A stretch of 64,000 bases of DNA from Clostridiales bacterium. Its GTDB lineage: Bacteria > Bacillota > Clostridia > TANB77 > CAG-508. Shown one piece after another: positions 18,952-27,449 of this stretch. The DNA is taken from NCBI GenBank assembly GCA_003507395.1, contig DNVW01000006.1:51043-115042 (forward strand), read 5' to 3'. Position numbers and translations under genes: made by a program. The number at the start of each line of letters is the position of its first letter. Position 1 is the stretch's first letter. The notes beneath the pieces were generated by a model. It ran no database searches, was not told the origin of the DNA, and saw only the letters and a program-made list of their open reading frames with translations.

Positions 18952-19662
18952 TTAATCTTCTATTAATGTACCGATTTTTTCGCCTTTAACAGCTCTAATA
19001 ATATTTTCTGGATCTTTTAACGCAAATACTACTAAAGGTATTTTATTCTCCTTACATAATAATATTGCTGTTAAATCCATAACTTTTAAATCTTGATTTA
19101 ATATGTCTGAATATGTAATGTGGTCATATTTAACTGCTGTTGGGTTAATTTTGGGATCATCTGAATATACTCCATCTATCGTTTTTCCAACTAAAATTGC
19201 ATCTGCATTTATTTCAGCTGCCCTCAATGCAGCAGCCGTGTCTGTTGTAAAATATGGATTACCAGTTCCACTTCCAAATATAACTACTTTTCCTTGGTCT
19301 AAATATTCTACTGCTTTTCTTCTAGAATATTGTTCTGTAACAGGCTCCATTTTTATTGCTGTTTGCAATATCGCGCTAATTCCATTTTTCTCCAATCTAC
19401 TTTGTAATGCTAATCCATTCATAGTGGTAGCTAACATTCCAATGTAGTCTGAACTAGTCCTTTCTATCTCATCTTCAGATTTTCCTCTCCAAAAATTTCC
19501 TGCACCAATTACAACTGCAACCTCTACTTTTTCTTTTAATAAAGTTTTTATTTGATTGCTTATTTGGTCTAGTACGGAAATATCTATTCCTCTTTTTTCT
19601 TGTCCTCCTAGCATTTCACCACTTAGTTTGAGTAAAACTCTTTTGTATTTAATCTCGGACAT
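18952..19662 (-). CDS. pyrH: UMP kinase
   Basis: A 236-aa bacterial-type (amino acid kinase fold) UMP kinase in pyrimidine nucleotide synthesis. Motifs: [14 protein letters not shown] at the N-terminus, [11 protein letters not shown] near residue 55, [19 protein letters not shown] near 128, and TVDGVYS-like [10 protein letters not shown]. The ATG at 19662 is preferred because AAGGAG lies 8 nt upstream; the GTG three codons earlier is too near that site. First gene of the pyrH-frr-uppS-cdsA-rseP-polC run; rpsB and tsf, usual upstream neighbours, are not here. Confidence 0.96.
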   Translation of the reverse strand: MSEIKYKRVLLKLSGEMLGGQEKRGIDISVLDQISNQIKTLLKEKVEVAVVIGAGNFWRGKSEDEIERTSSDYIGMLATTMNGLALQSRLEKNGISAILQTAIKMEPVTEQYSRRKAVEYLDQGKVVIFGSGTGNPYFTTDTAAALRAAEINADAILVGKTIDGVYSDDPKINPTAVKYDHITYSDILNQDLKVMDLTAILLCKENKIPLVVFALKDPENIIRAVKGEKIGTLIED

Positions 19663-19813
19663 ATTGCACACTCCTTTATCACCAAATTATTTGCTATATT
19701 GTATCATAGATTAATATATTTTTGCATCACTTTTTTTAAAAAAAATTATTTTTCTACATAACAATAAGTAAAATTTGTTTGCAATGCACTAATTATAGCC
19801 ATCAAATAACAGC

Positions 19814-19850
19814 AAAAAAAGAAAGCAAATGCTAAATGCTTTCTTTTTTT
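19814..19850 (-). terminator. bidirectional intrinsic terminator
   Basis: A long AAAAAAAGAAAGCA / TGCTTTCTTTTTTT stem with a 9-nt loop. It sits after the small IPKTG gene (minus strand) and upstream of pyrH. Confidence 0.85.
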
Positions 19851-19864
19851 ATACTATTTTTATT

Positions 19865-20218
19865 CTAAACATTATATTTTTTAATCTTTCTATATGCATA
19901 TATTGCAGAACCAACACATATTATGATAAAACCTACAACTGTTATATCTTCTGTAACACCTGTTTTTGGTATATCATTTTCACTAGCTGTATTTTTGTTA
20001 TCTTTATCTGTTTGTTCTACAATTGGTTTTGTACTATTTTCATTAGTAATATTATTAGTATTTTCTTCGTTTCCTTCATCATCTTCTTCAAAGTCACCTA
20101 TATCTAGTGGAGAATTCTCACTAGTAGCTTTTACCCCTTTAAATAATGGTAATGCTATTGTGCTTATTAGCATTATTATACTTAAAATTAATAAAGTTTT
20201 CTTAAACATCTTTAACAT
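19865..20218 (-). CDS. small acidic surface protein with a C-terminal IPKTG sorting-like signal
   Basis: About 117 aa from the ATG at 20218, which follows GAAGAGGA; an ATG 8 codons earlier has no ribosome binding site. An N-terminal Lys-rich signal peptide (LLILSIIMLISTIALPLF) is followed by about 50 residues of Asp/Glu/Asn-rich low-complexity sequence. The C-terminus is a sortase-substrate layout: IPKTG near residue 83, hydrophobic helix, then a basic tail (YRKIKKYNV). No sortase is in this window. Function unknown: a wall-linked spacer-type peptide, or a simple membrane protein if the motif is not used. Confidence 0.65.
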   Translation of the reverse strand: MLKMFKKTLLILSIIMLISTIALPLFKGVKATSENSPLDIGDFEEDDEGNEENTNNITNENSTKPIVEQTDKDNKNTASENDIPKTGVTEDITVVGFIIICVGSAIYAYRKIKKYNV

Positions 20219-20337
20219 ATCTTTTTCCTCTTCTTTCGACATATAATTTAAATTATTTTATTAATAATCTATTACATAATTAATTTTACTATCTTTTTTA
20301 CATATAGTCAAGTACTTTTTGTAATTTTTATGATTTT

Positions 20338-21135
20338 TTATCCCAAAGCTACATCTAGAACCATCATTAATATAAACCCTAAAATTACACCTACTGTAGA
20401 TAAATTTTTATGTTCTTTTACTGATTCTGGTAACAATTCTCTAGCTACTACTATTATCATTGCACCTGCTGCAAAGGCAAGTAGAAATGGCAACATGCTT
20501 CTTATATACATTACTAATATTGCTCCTATTACAGCTGCTATTGGCTCAACTAATGCAGATGCCTGACCTATCATAAAGCTTTTAAGTCTTGAATATCCTT
20601 CTCTTCTTAAAGGTAATGCTACTGCTGCGCCTTCTGGAAAGTTTTGGATTCCTATCCCTAATGCAAGCATAATAGCTCCTATTAGTGTCATGCCAGGAAC
20701 TCCACTAGCAATTCCTCCGAAAGCTACACCTACTGCCATGCCTTCTGGTATATTATGAATAGTAATTGCTGATATTAAAAGTATGCTTCTTTTTAGCGAA
20801 TTCACACTTCTTAAATCACTTTTAACTTTTAGCATTTTATCTAAAAATCTATCTGACAATAGTACAAACATTCCTCCACAAATAAAGCCAAGTGTAGGTA
20901 ATAGCCATACTATGTAGCCTAGTTCTTCAGATAAATCCAGTGAGGGAGCAAGTAAAGACCAAAATGAAGCAGCAATCATTACCCCTGCACTAAATCCTAA
21001 AATAGTATCTAAAACCTTTCCATTCATTTTTCTAAAAAAGCATACCACAAGTGCTCCTAGGGCTGTTACTCCCCATGTAAAAGTTGTTCCTATTAATGCT
21101 TGAATTACTGGATTTAAGTTTTCAAACCAATACAA
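20338..21135 (-). CDS. ZIP family divalent metal transporter (ZupT/GufA-like)
   Basis: About 265 aa with eight predicted helices. ZIP proteins import Zn(II), Fe(II) or Mn(II). Signatures are the helix IV HNIPEGMAVGVAFGG motif near residue 134 and the helix V FPEGAAVALPL motif near 170, both metal-binding. The reading can begin at GTG 21144, but TTG 21135 is better spaced from GAGGTG. Both lie immediately after a perfect 15-bp palindrome whose 3' arm carries the ribosome binding site, so regulation at that point is likely. Confidence 0.85.
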   Translation of the reverse strand: MYWFENLNPVIQALIGTTFTWGVTALGALVVCFFRKMNGKVLDTILGFSAGVMIAASFWSLLAPSLDLSEELGYIVWLLPTLGFICGGMFVLLSDRFLDKMLKVKSDLRSVNSLKRSILLISAITIHNIPEGMAVGVAFGGIASGVPGMTLIGAIMLALGIGIQNFPEGAAVALPLRREGYSRLKSFMIGQASALVEPIAAVIGAILVMYIRSMLPFLLAFAAGAMIIVVARELLPESVKEHKNLSTVGVILGFILMMVLDVALG

Positions 21136-21143
21136 TTTTTTCA

Positions 21144-21175
21144 CCTCATCTCATATTACATAATATGAGATGAGG
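21144..21175. promoter_or_regulatory. perfect 15-bp palindrome covering the ZIP gene ribosome binding site
   Basis: CCTCATCTCATATTA (21144-21158) is exactly complementary to 21161-21175 with 2 nt between. On the minus strand the second arm holds GATGAGG, the likely Shine-Dalgarno site. There is no T-run, so a terminator is unlikely; an operator or RBS-masking hairpin fits better. Confidence 0.6.
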
Positions 21176-21181
21176 AATTTT

Positions 21182-21195
21182 ATGTGACGTCACAT
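21182..21195. promoter_or_regulatory. perfect 14-bp palindrome between ychF and the ZIP gene
   Basis: ATGTGACGTCACAT is self-complementary over all 14 bases. It lies in the 60-bp gap after ychF, next to the larger palindrome. Operator-like; the binding protein is unknown. Confidence 0.45.
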
Positions 21196-21204
21196 TTATA
21201 TCTT

Positions 21205-22296
21205 TTATACATTAAATCTAAATAAAACTATATCTCCTTCTTGCATTATATAATCTTTTCCTTCTGAGCGTACTAAGCCTTTTTCCTTTGCATTTACCAT
21301 TGAGCCCTCTTTTATAAGGTCATTATAAGAAACCACCTCTGCCCTAATAAAACCTCTCTCTATATCTGTATGAATTTTCCCTGCTGCCTGTGGAGCTTTT
21401 GTGCCTTTTTTTATTGTCCAAGCTCTTACTTCTGGCTCTCCTGCTGTCAGGAAGGACATTAAACCTAATAAGTTATAGCTTTTTTGTATAACCATATCTA
21501 AACCGGATTTTTTAATTTCTAGAGCTTCCATCATTTCTTGTTTATCTTGTTCCTCTAAACTTGCAAGTTCCTCTTCTATTTTAACGCAAAGAGGTACTAC
21601 TTCTGCATTTTCTTGTTCTGCGTATTGAATTACTTGTTTTACATATTTGTCTTCTGCCGCATTTTCTATTTGTTGTTCTGAAATATTTGCTATATATAAT
21701 ATTGGTTTCATTGTTAATAAAAAAGTCTCTTTTAATAATATTATCTCTTTGTCTGTAAAGTTTAAAGACCTTGCCGGTTTTCCTTGCTCTAATGTATTTT
21801 TTATTTTTTCCAATATATTTAATTCATCTTGAAATTTCTTGTCTGCCTTTATTTTTTTCTTAACGCTTTCTATTTTTTTGTCTATTGTTTCTATATCGGC
21901 AAATATCAATTCTAAATTTATTGTCTCTATGTCTCTTATGGGATCAATGTTTCCATCTACATGAGTTATATTACTATCTTCAAAACATCTAACTACTTCA
22001 CATATTGCATCTACTTCTCTTATATGAGATAAGAATTTATTACCTAATCCTTCTCCTTTACTAGCACCTTTTACTAAACCTGCAATATCAACAAATTCTA
22101 CAATTGCATGTGTTATTTTTTCTGTTTTATACATTTTTGCTAATACCTCAAGTCTATCATCTGGTACTGGCACAACCCCAACATTAGGTTCTATAGTACA
22201 GAATGGATAATTTGCACATTCTGCCCCAGCATTTGTAATTGCATTAAATAATGTACTCTTCCCTACATTTGGAAGTCCAACTATTCCCATTTTCAT
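21205..22296 (-). CDS. ychF: Obg-superfamily ATPase YchF
   Basis: A 363-aa P-loop protein of the OLA1/YchF group, which binds ATP rather than GTP and associates with ribosomes and stress responses. Visible: G1 GLPNVGKSTLFNAIT near residue 6, G3 DIAGLVKGASKGEGLGNKF near 69, a coiled-coil insertion (residues 130-170), and a C-terminal TGS domain (FRFNV end). Normal length. SD GGAGG lies 9 nt before the ATG. Confidence 0.96.
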   Translation of the reverse strand: MKMGIVGLPNVGKSTLFNAITNAGAECANYPFCTIEPNVGVVPVPDDRLEVLAKMYKTEKITHAIVEFVDIAGLVKGASKGEGLGNKFLSHIREVDAICEVVRCFEDSNITHVDGNIDPIRDIETINLELIFADIETIDKKIESVKKKIKADKKFQDELNILEKIKNTLEQGKPARSLNFTDKEIILLKETFLLTMKPILYIANISEQQIENAAEDKYVKQVIQYAEQENAEVVPLCVKIEEELASLEEQDKQEMMEALEIKKSGLDMVIQKSYNLLGLMSFLTAGEPEVRAWTIKKGTKAPQAAGKIHTDIERGFIRAEVVSYNDLIKEGSMVNAKEKGLVRSEGKDYIMQEGDIVLFRFNV

Positions 22297-22704
22297 ACTT
22301 TACATTCCTCCAGTTATTTATATCTACTTTGTGTTTATGAATAGTTAAAAGTGAATAGTACATAAGTGCTCTTAGTGCTTAATTTAAATTATTCACTATT
22401 CACTATTAACCATTCACTATTAACTGCGAATTGCTAAATTCGCACTTATGGAGCGATTTCGAAACAGGTATGCGAAAAAATGACATACTTTGTTTCTAGA
22501 TCTCTTATATAACTCGATTTATTGATTATACTTTAACATAAAATTTGTATTCTAGCAATAGGAAAATAAAAAATATATAAATTAATATTAAATTTTAATT
22601 GTAAGTAATTAAATTTTTTTAAAAGTCTTTTTTTTTTAAATAATAATATGATATAATATGTGCAAAAGAAATAATAATTTCTGTTAAAGATGAAAGGTGT
22701 TACT
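22297..22704. other. non-coding region with inverted and dispersed repeats
   Basis: A strand-switch gap between ychF and the ygjV-like gene. It contains several copies of a (T)TCACTATT motif in both orientations and a TGCGAATT/AATTCGCA hairpin (22425-22443). A GAAACA..GTATG / CATAC..TGTTTC hairpin lies at 22461-22497. Positions 22413-22455 are nearly repeated at 50800-50842. TATAAT-like sequence near 22650 probably serves the downstream gene. Confidence 0.6.
22413..22455 (+). repeat. dispersed intergenic repeat, copy 1
   Basis: TTCACTATT followed by an ATTGCTAAATTCGCACTTATGG core and GAGCG. It matches 50800-50842 with few differences, in the same orientation. Confidence 0.7.
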
Positions 22705-23208
22705 ATGAATATTTTAGGATACGTATTAACAGTATTTAATTATTTGTTTTATTGTATAAGTAGATTTAAAAAAGAAAAACATCAAATATTATATATAGAT
22801 ATCATTTCAAAATTATTTGTAATTGCTTCACTTTGGGCATTTAACTCAATGTCTGGAGTATATATGGTAGCTATACAATTATTACTATTATTTGTAGTTT
22901 ACTATAAAACAAAGAAAAATAAAAAGTGGAATATAGGTTTTGTTTTATCAATGATAGCTTTTTTGACAATAGCTTTATTACAATATGAAGGTATTTCTAC
23001 GATTTTAATGCTATTATCATCAATTTGTATTATTATAGGAAATTGGTATTTAAAACCACAACATATGAGATTAATAGGTATTGCTGCTAGTTGTTTTTAT
23101 CTAGCATATTGTATGACTATAAAAAATTATGTAGGAATATTGGAAATATTTGTAATCATTAGTAATATTTCAGCATATAGAATGTATTTAAAAGATAAAA
23201 AAATATAA
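22705..23208 (+). CDS. YgjV-like inner membrane protein
   Basis: About 167 aa with five or six hydrophobic segments. It resembles the bacterial inner membrane protein family typified by YgjV (function unknown) in length and layout, with an N-terminal helix containing NYLFYCISRF and a C-terminal helix region ending ISNISAYRMYLKD. The ATG at 22705 is chosen because AAAGGTG precedes it; the ATG at 22690 lacks a site. Followed by a HAD gene after 27 nt, likely one transcript. Confidence 0.65.
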   Translation: MNILGYVLTVFNYLFYCISRFKKEKHQILYIDIISKLFVIASLWAFNSMSGVYMVAIQLLLLFVVYYKTKKNKKWNIGFVLSMIAFLTIALLQYEGISTILMLLSSICIIIGNWYLKPQHMRLIGIAASCFYLAYCMTIKNYVGILEIFVIISNISAYRMYLKDKKI

Positions 23209-23235
23209 TAATAAATAAATTTTTAGGAGGTAAAA

Positions 23236-23910
23236 ATGAAAGGAATTATTTTTGATTTTAATGGGACATTGTTTTGGGATTCTGAAATACAAGAAAATGC
23301 ATGGAAAACATTTGGTAAAAAATTATCAGGACGAGATATAACAGATGAAGAATTTAATACATATTTTCATGGAAGAACCAATAAAGATACATTAGAATAC
23401 CTTAAAAAAAGAGAGCTTACAGAAGAAGAGGTAAACGAACTTGCTCAGCAGAAAGAAAGCATATATCGAGATTTATGTAAAAGTGATTTAAGCAAATTTA
23501 AACTTGCACCAGGAGTTGAAAGATATTTAAATTATTTGAAAGAGAACAATATACCTTTTACTATTGCTACAGCTTCAGAAATAAATAATGTTAATTTTTT
23601 TATTAAAGAATTTCAATTAGATAAATGGTTTGATATAAGTAAAATTGTTTACGATGATGGAACATTTAGAGGAAAACCAGAACCAGACATTTATTTGAAA
23701 GCATCAGAAGCCTTAAATATACAACCAGATAATTGTATTGTTTTTGAAGATGCATCATCTGGAATTAAATCAGCTAAAAGTGCTGGAGTTAAAGAAATAA
23801 TTGCAGTTGTCCCTGAAGGAAGAAGGAATATATTTGAAAATCAACCAGATTTAAAAATTATAAGTACTTTTGATGACATAAGATTATATGATGTAGAAAA
23901 ATACAGATGA
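23236..23910 (+). CDS. HAD-superfamily phosphatase/phosphomutase-like hydrolase
   Basis: 224 aa of the beta-phosphoglucomutase-like HAD subclass with an alpha-helical cap. Motif I is IIFDFNGTLFWD near residue 5: the first Asp (nucleophile) is present but the second acidic residue of the usual DxDxT is Asn. Motif II is TATASE near 113; the Lys/Asp end is seen in GKPEPDIYL (near 156) and VFEDASSGIKSAKSAG (near 176). Phosphatase or mutase on a small phosphorylated sugar is inferred; the Asn makes efficient acid/base catalysis uncertain. SD AGGAGG. Confidence 0.8.
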   Translation: MKGIIFDFNGTLFWDSEIQENAWKTFGKKLSGRDITDEEFNTYFHGRTNKDTLEYLKKRELTEEEVNELAQQKESIYRDLCKSDLSKFKLAPGVERYLNYLKENNIPFTIATASEINNVNFFIKEFQLDKWFDISKIVYDDGTFRGKPEPDIYLKASEALNIQPDNCIVFEDASSGIKSAKSAGVKEIIAVVPEGRRNIFENQPDLKIISTFDDIRLYDVEKYR

Positions 23911-23927
23911 ATGAGGAATGAGTCAAA

Positions 23928-24642
23928 ATGGATACAAATAATTTAGATCGAGAACATGTATTTATGGAAATAAAGCAAAGGATAAATAGTATAGATGAAG
24001 AAAAAATTAAAGTTATAAGTATTGTTGGAGGTGCAGGAAGTGGGAAAACTACATTTGCCAATGAATTAGTATCATTTTTAAGTGATGCATGTACATTAAG
24101 TACAGATGATTATGTACTTGGGGATAGAGAATATAGACGAAAGTATTTAGAAGGAGGAAATCCTTTAAAAAAATATAATCAAAGAGTTCTTAATAATAAT
24201 ATTGCTACAATTAAAACTCTAAAAAATGGAGAGTACTGTTATGTTCCAACATATGATGATGTGACAGGAGAAGCAGTTGATGCTAAGGAGTATCATAAAA
24301 AGATTTCTCAAGTGAAATATATTATCGTTGAAGGTGATTTTGATTTTGTTATAGCTCCCGATTTGTTAATTTATTTTGATGTAGATGATGAAACTAGATT
24401 AAATAATAGAATACAAAGAGATTTAGCTAAACGGAAGAGAAGTTGATGAAAAGTCTATAAGAGAAAGTTTTAACTTACGTCAAAAATTACAGCATAAACC
24501 TTATACTGAGCCTGTACGAACAAAAGCAGATATGATAATCGTTGCAAAAAAGAAAGAAAAAAATGATGACAATGATATGTATGAATATTGTACTACTCAA
24601 AGAGATAGGACAGAGAAAGATATTCAACAATTTGAAAGATAA
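23928..24642 (+). pseudogene. frameshifted uridine-kinase-like P-loop kinase
   Basis: The first frame (23928-24446) encodes 172 aa with Walker A GGAGSGKTTF near residue 34 and DDYVLGDREYRR near 59, typical of uridine kinase/phosphoribulokinase-like enzymes, and stops after NRIQRDLAKRKRS. The next frame continues the family directly (GREVDEKSIRESFNLRQKLQ...) to a stop at 24640-24642. One missing base near 24433-24436 explains this. Either a recent pseudogene or a base-calling error. It follows the HAD gene by 17 nt. Confidence 0.75.
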
Positions 24643-24647
24643 AAAAT

Positions 24648-24676
24648 TTGACAAATTCAAATAATACTAGTATAAT
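24648..24676 (+). promoter_or_regulatory. strong sigma-A promoter for a short antisense RNA
   Basis: TTGACA (24648-24653), 17-bp spacer, TATAAT (24671-24676): both consensus hexamers are perfect. No ORF follows before the terminator at 24729-24768. Confidence 0.75.
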
Positions 24677-24681
24677 AGTAT

Positions 24682-24768
24682 TAGGAAATGAACATACAGA
24701 AATGTATGTTACCACATATTAATGTAATAAACACTACATTGCCTGTCCAAAGCAAAATGTAGTGTTTT
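24682..24768 (+). ncRNA. candidate antitoxin small RNA, about 85 nt
   Basis: Predicted from a perfect promoter to an intrinsic terminator with no coding sequence between. It carries a 5' hairpin (AACATAC/GTATGTT, 24691-24710). A 12-bp terminator stem (AAACACTACATT/AATGTAGTGTTT, 24729-24767) is followed by TTTATTT. It converges on the 34-aa hydrophobic ORF on the other strand and would be complementary to that mRNA's 3' end. This is the layout of type I antitoxins that share a terminator with the toxin gene. Inference only. Confidence 0.55.
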
Positions 24769-24771
24769 TAT

Positions 24772-24876
24772 TTATTCCTTATTAGTCCAAATTATGTATA
24801 TAATTGTCAATAAGGCTACGTTTATAGTTACAGAAATCATAAATCCTAAAATTAGGAATAGTAAAAAATCAACCAT
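24772..24876 (-). CDS. 34-aa hydrophobic peptide, candidate type I toxin
   Basis: ATG at 24876 follows GAGGTGG, stop at 24772. The product is a single membrane helix (DFLLFLILGF...TIIYIIW) with a short polar Asp at the start and a TNKE tail. A minus-strand promoter TTGTAA-17-TATAGT lies at 24965-24993. Its leader of about 80 nt has a CATAG/CTATG hairpin (24895-24911) near the ribosome binding site. The stop lies 5 nt from the shared terminator, so an RNA from the opposing promoter would be antisense to the 3' end. Size, hydrophobicity and layout match type I toxins; I do not recognise the sequence as a named family. Confidence 0.6.
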   Translation of the reverse strand: MVDFLLFLILGFMISVTINVALLTIIYIIWTNKE

Positions 24877-24964
24877 AAACACCACCTCACTTTCTCATAG
24901 TCAAAACTATGACGTTCAGTGGCAACACGCACATCTGCTTTTTATTCATTTCCTATGATAACTA

Positions 24965-24993
24965 CTATACTACATTTTTTTGTAAATTACAAG
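24965..24993 (-). promoter_or_regulatory. promoter of the candidate toxin mRNA
   Basis: On the minus strand, TTGTAA, a 17-bp spacer, then TATAGT. The start of this transcript carries AGGAAATGAA (complement of 24945-24954), a 10-mer also present near the start of the opposing RNA (24683-24692). Confidence 0.5.
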
Positions 24994-25044
24994 CGAACAT
25001 TTGAAATTTTTACAAAATTTTGTTCTTTTTAAATGAATGACCTT

Positions 25045-25341
25045 CTAAAATATATTATTAAATAAATATAGTGCTACTTTATTTTGTTCGATTGTTTCCA
25101 TTTCCATAAGCTTAGTCATAGCAAACATTACAATCTTATATTTTCTAAAATTTATAAGTGTAGTTTTATATTCTTCATCTATATCTTTTAACATACTATC
25201 AAATTTTTCATAATATTCTTTAGTATTATATATAAGCCCAGACCATTTGCTTTGGCTCATACATATTGCTAGTCTTAATTTATCCTTTATATCCATATTA
25301 TTTATCATATCAATTAAATATTTTACTTTTTCTTGTTCCAT
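25045..25341 (-). CDS. hypothetical protein of the decayed mobile element
   Basis: 98 aa, start after GGAGG. Charged, mostly helical sequence with no motif that I recognise. It lies 17 nt after the MobV relaxase remnant on the same strand, so it probably belonged to that mobilization module. Confidence 0.45.
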   Translation of the reverse strand: MEQEKVKYLIDMINNMDIKDKLRLAICMSQSKWSGLIYNTKEYYEKFDSMLKDIDEEYKTTLINFRKYKIVMFAMTKLMEMETIEQNKVALYLFNNIF

Positions 25342-25358
25342 TTTATAATACCTCCATG

Positions 25359-26488
25359 TTAAAATCTTGTATCATTATTTCTTTTTTTATTTTTTTCCGT
25401 TTTGTTTTCATTTGGTATAGTTACTTTTCTTAAAATGTTATTGGCAATTTCATTATCGTTATCATCAAATATGCCATTTTTATATAAGTCATCACTAACA
25501 ATTTTATAATTTGTATCATTATCGTAAGTTATTCTTTTATGAAAATGGCTCATTAAACTATGCCAAAAACCTTTGAATTTCTGCAATTGTGCTTTTAAAC
25601 TTTCTTTTTCTTCTTGTAGTTTAATAATAATCTTGTCTTTAGCAGATAATTTATCATTTAATTTTTCAATAACTTCATCTTTTTGTTCTAATTGATATTG
25701 AAGTGAGCGATTTTCTTGACCTACTTCAAGTGTATAAAATTCAAAATCTTCAATAGCAACATTTAAATCATTTACACTTCTAACAGTCTGAGTAACATCC
25801 GTTACGTTTTCAATATAATTTTTGATATTATCTATATTCTCGTTTGAAATAAGCTTATTATTTTTATCTAATAAAGGCGATTTTAGATTATCTAATATTT
25901 TAGAAATATCTTTACTTGTACTATCAAGCTTTTTAGTTTGTTTATTGGCGTTTTCTAGTTTTGATTTTTGCTTCTCTAATTTTTTCTTCATTTCTCTATA
26001 ATTGCCCATTTCATTAACATTAATATCTTGATTTCTGCCTTTTTGCTTTGTTTTAAGCCTACTATCAACATCATAGAACTTATTATATGATTTAATACAA
26101 GCATTTCTCATTTTGTCTTGTATTTCAGAAAGTAAGGTTTTAGTAAATAGTTGTGATTTACCAACTTGTTTTTTCATACCTCTTTTACAATTATCTATTA
26201 CTGGAACTCCTATAACGATAATTCCTGTACTTGTTCATTATAAACATCAGTCATTTTATATCTATATTCGTTGTCTTTATCTTGCCAAAAGTCCATATCT
26301 CCAAGTTCGATAATAATCTCACAAGCTATATCATTTTGAGAATCACATACTTTTTGAAAGTAATCTTTTATTTGTCTATAAGCTCTTGTTTTAGCATTAT
26401 ACTCAATTCTAGCTTGTTCAAATTCATCTAAATATACTTGCTTAACATCTTCTACAATATCATTAGTTCCCAATATGGTTGTAATCAA
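25359..26488 (-). pseudogene. MobV relaxase remnant lacking its catalytic motif
   Basis: Two ORFs are pieces of one MobV/Pre relaxase. 26488-26210 has YNAKTRAYRQIKDYF...IACEIIIELGDMDFW, the middle of the relaxase domain. 26177-25359 has KKQVGKSQLFTKTLLSEIQDKMR followed by a long coiled coil (residues 50-215). Between them the reading is ELSL-stop then GVPVIDNCKRGM. The stretch that should join them, which in MobV carries the metal-binding His motif (HxDE...PHxH), is deleted. The first N-terminal part is also missing. A dead copy; compare the intact MobV at 30688-32130. Confidence 0.8.
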
Positions 26489-26511
26489 TTCTCTTTGATT
26501 ATCATAATCCC

Positions 26512-27015
<504 letters not shown>

Positions 27016-27449
27016 TTAAAACCTCCAATAAAACAAACAAAGTGCTAGAAAGCTTTTGCTAACTAACACTTAAAAACTTTAATAATTACTTGTTATATTA
27101 CTTGCTGAAAACAAAAAATCTTTTAGTATTAGTTACCACTGATAAAATCTCTTAATTTTGAGAGTGGATATTTATTTGCTAAATTACCTATGTAAAAATA
27201 TTCGTGTTCATTAAAGAATAAATATACTTTATCTTTAATAACAGCAGTATGTGGCTCTACATAAGCAAGATTAGTTTTTTCAACCATTCTCAAATTACCA
27301 TTCTTTATCTTTGGTACACAATTACTAAAAGTGCAAGCCAGTAAGAATTATTTAAGTACACTTTATAAAAATATGGTTTTTAGACAGCTGAAACGATATA
27401 AAATATAGTTCTAAAAGTAGCAAAATTAGATTTTAGGAGGATTTTTGGA
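27016..27449. other. non-coding stretch with a lipoprotein remnant
   Basis: Apart from the remnant at 27129-27347, the region holds AT-rich sequence and the upstream region of the tnpV gene (AGGAGG near 27437). No RNA gene or repeat recognised. Confidence 0.5.
27129..27347 (-). pseudogene. remnant of a small lipoprotein
   Basis: The frame reads FLLACTFSNCVPKIKNG..., a lipobox-like LLAC followed by about 60 residues, and ends at a stop at 27129. It is preceded by an in-frame stop rather than a start codon and signal peptide. An ATG at 27287 could start a 52-aa product but has no clear ribosome binding site. Best read as a broken gene; the function is not recognised. Confidence 0.45.

Noticed and set aside
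24433..24446. Programmed frameshift in the kinase-like gene
   Set aside because: No slippery heptamer followed by a stem was seen at the switch, and a single lost base explains the change.
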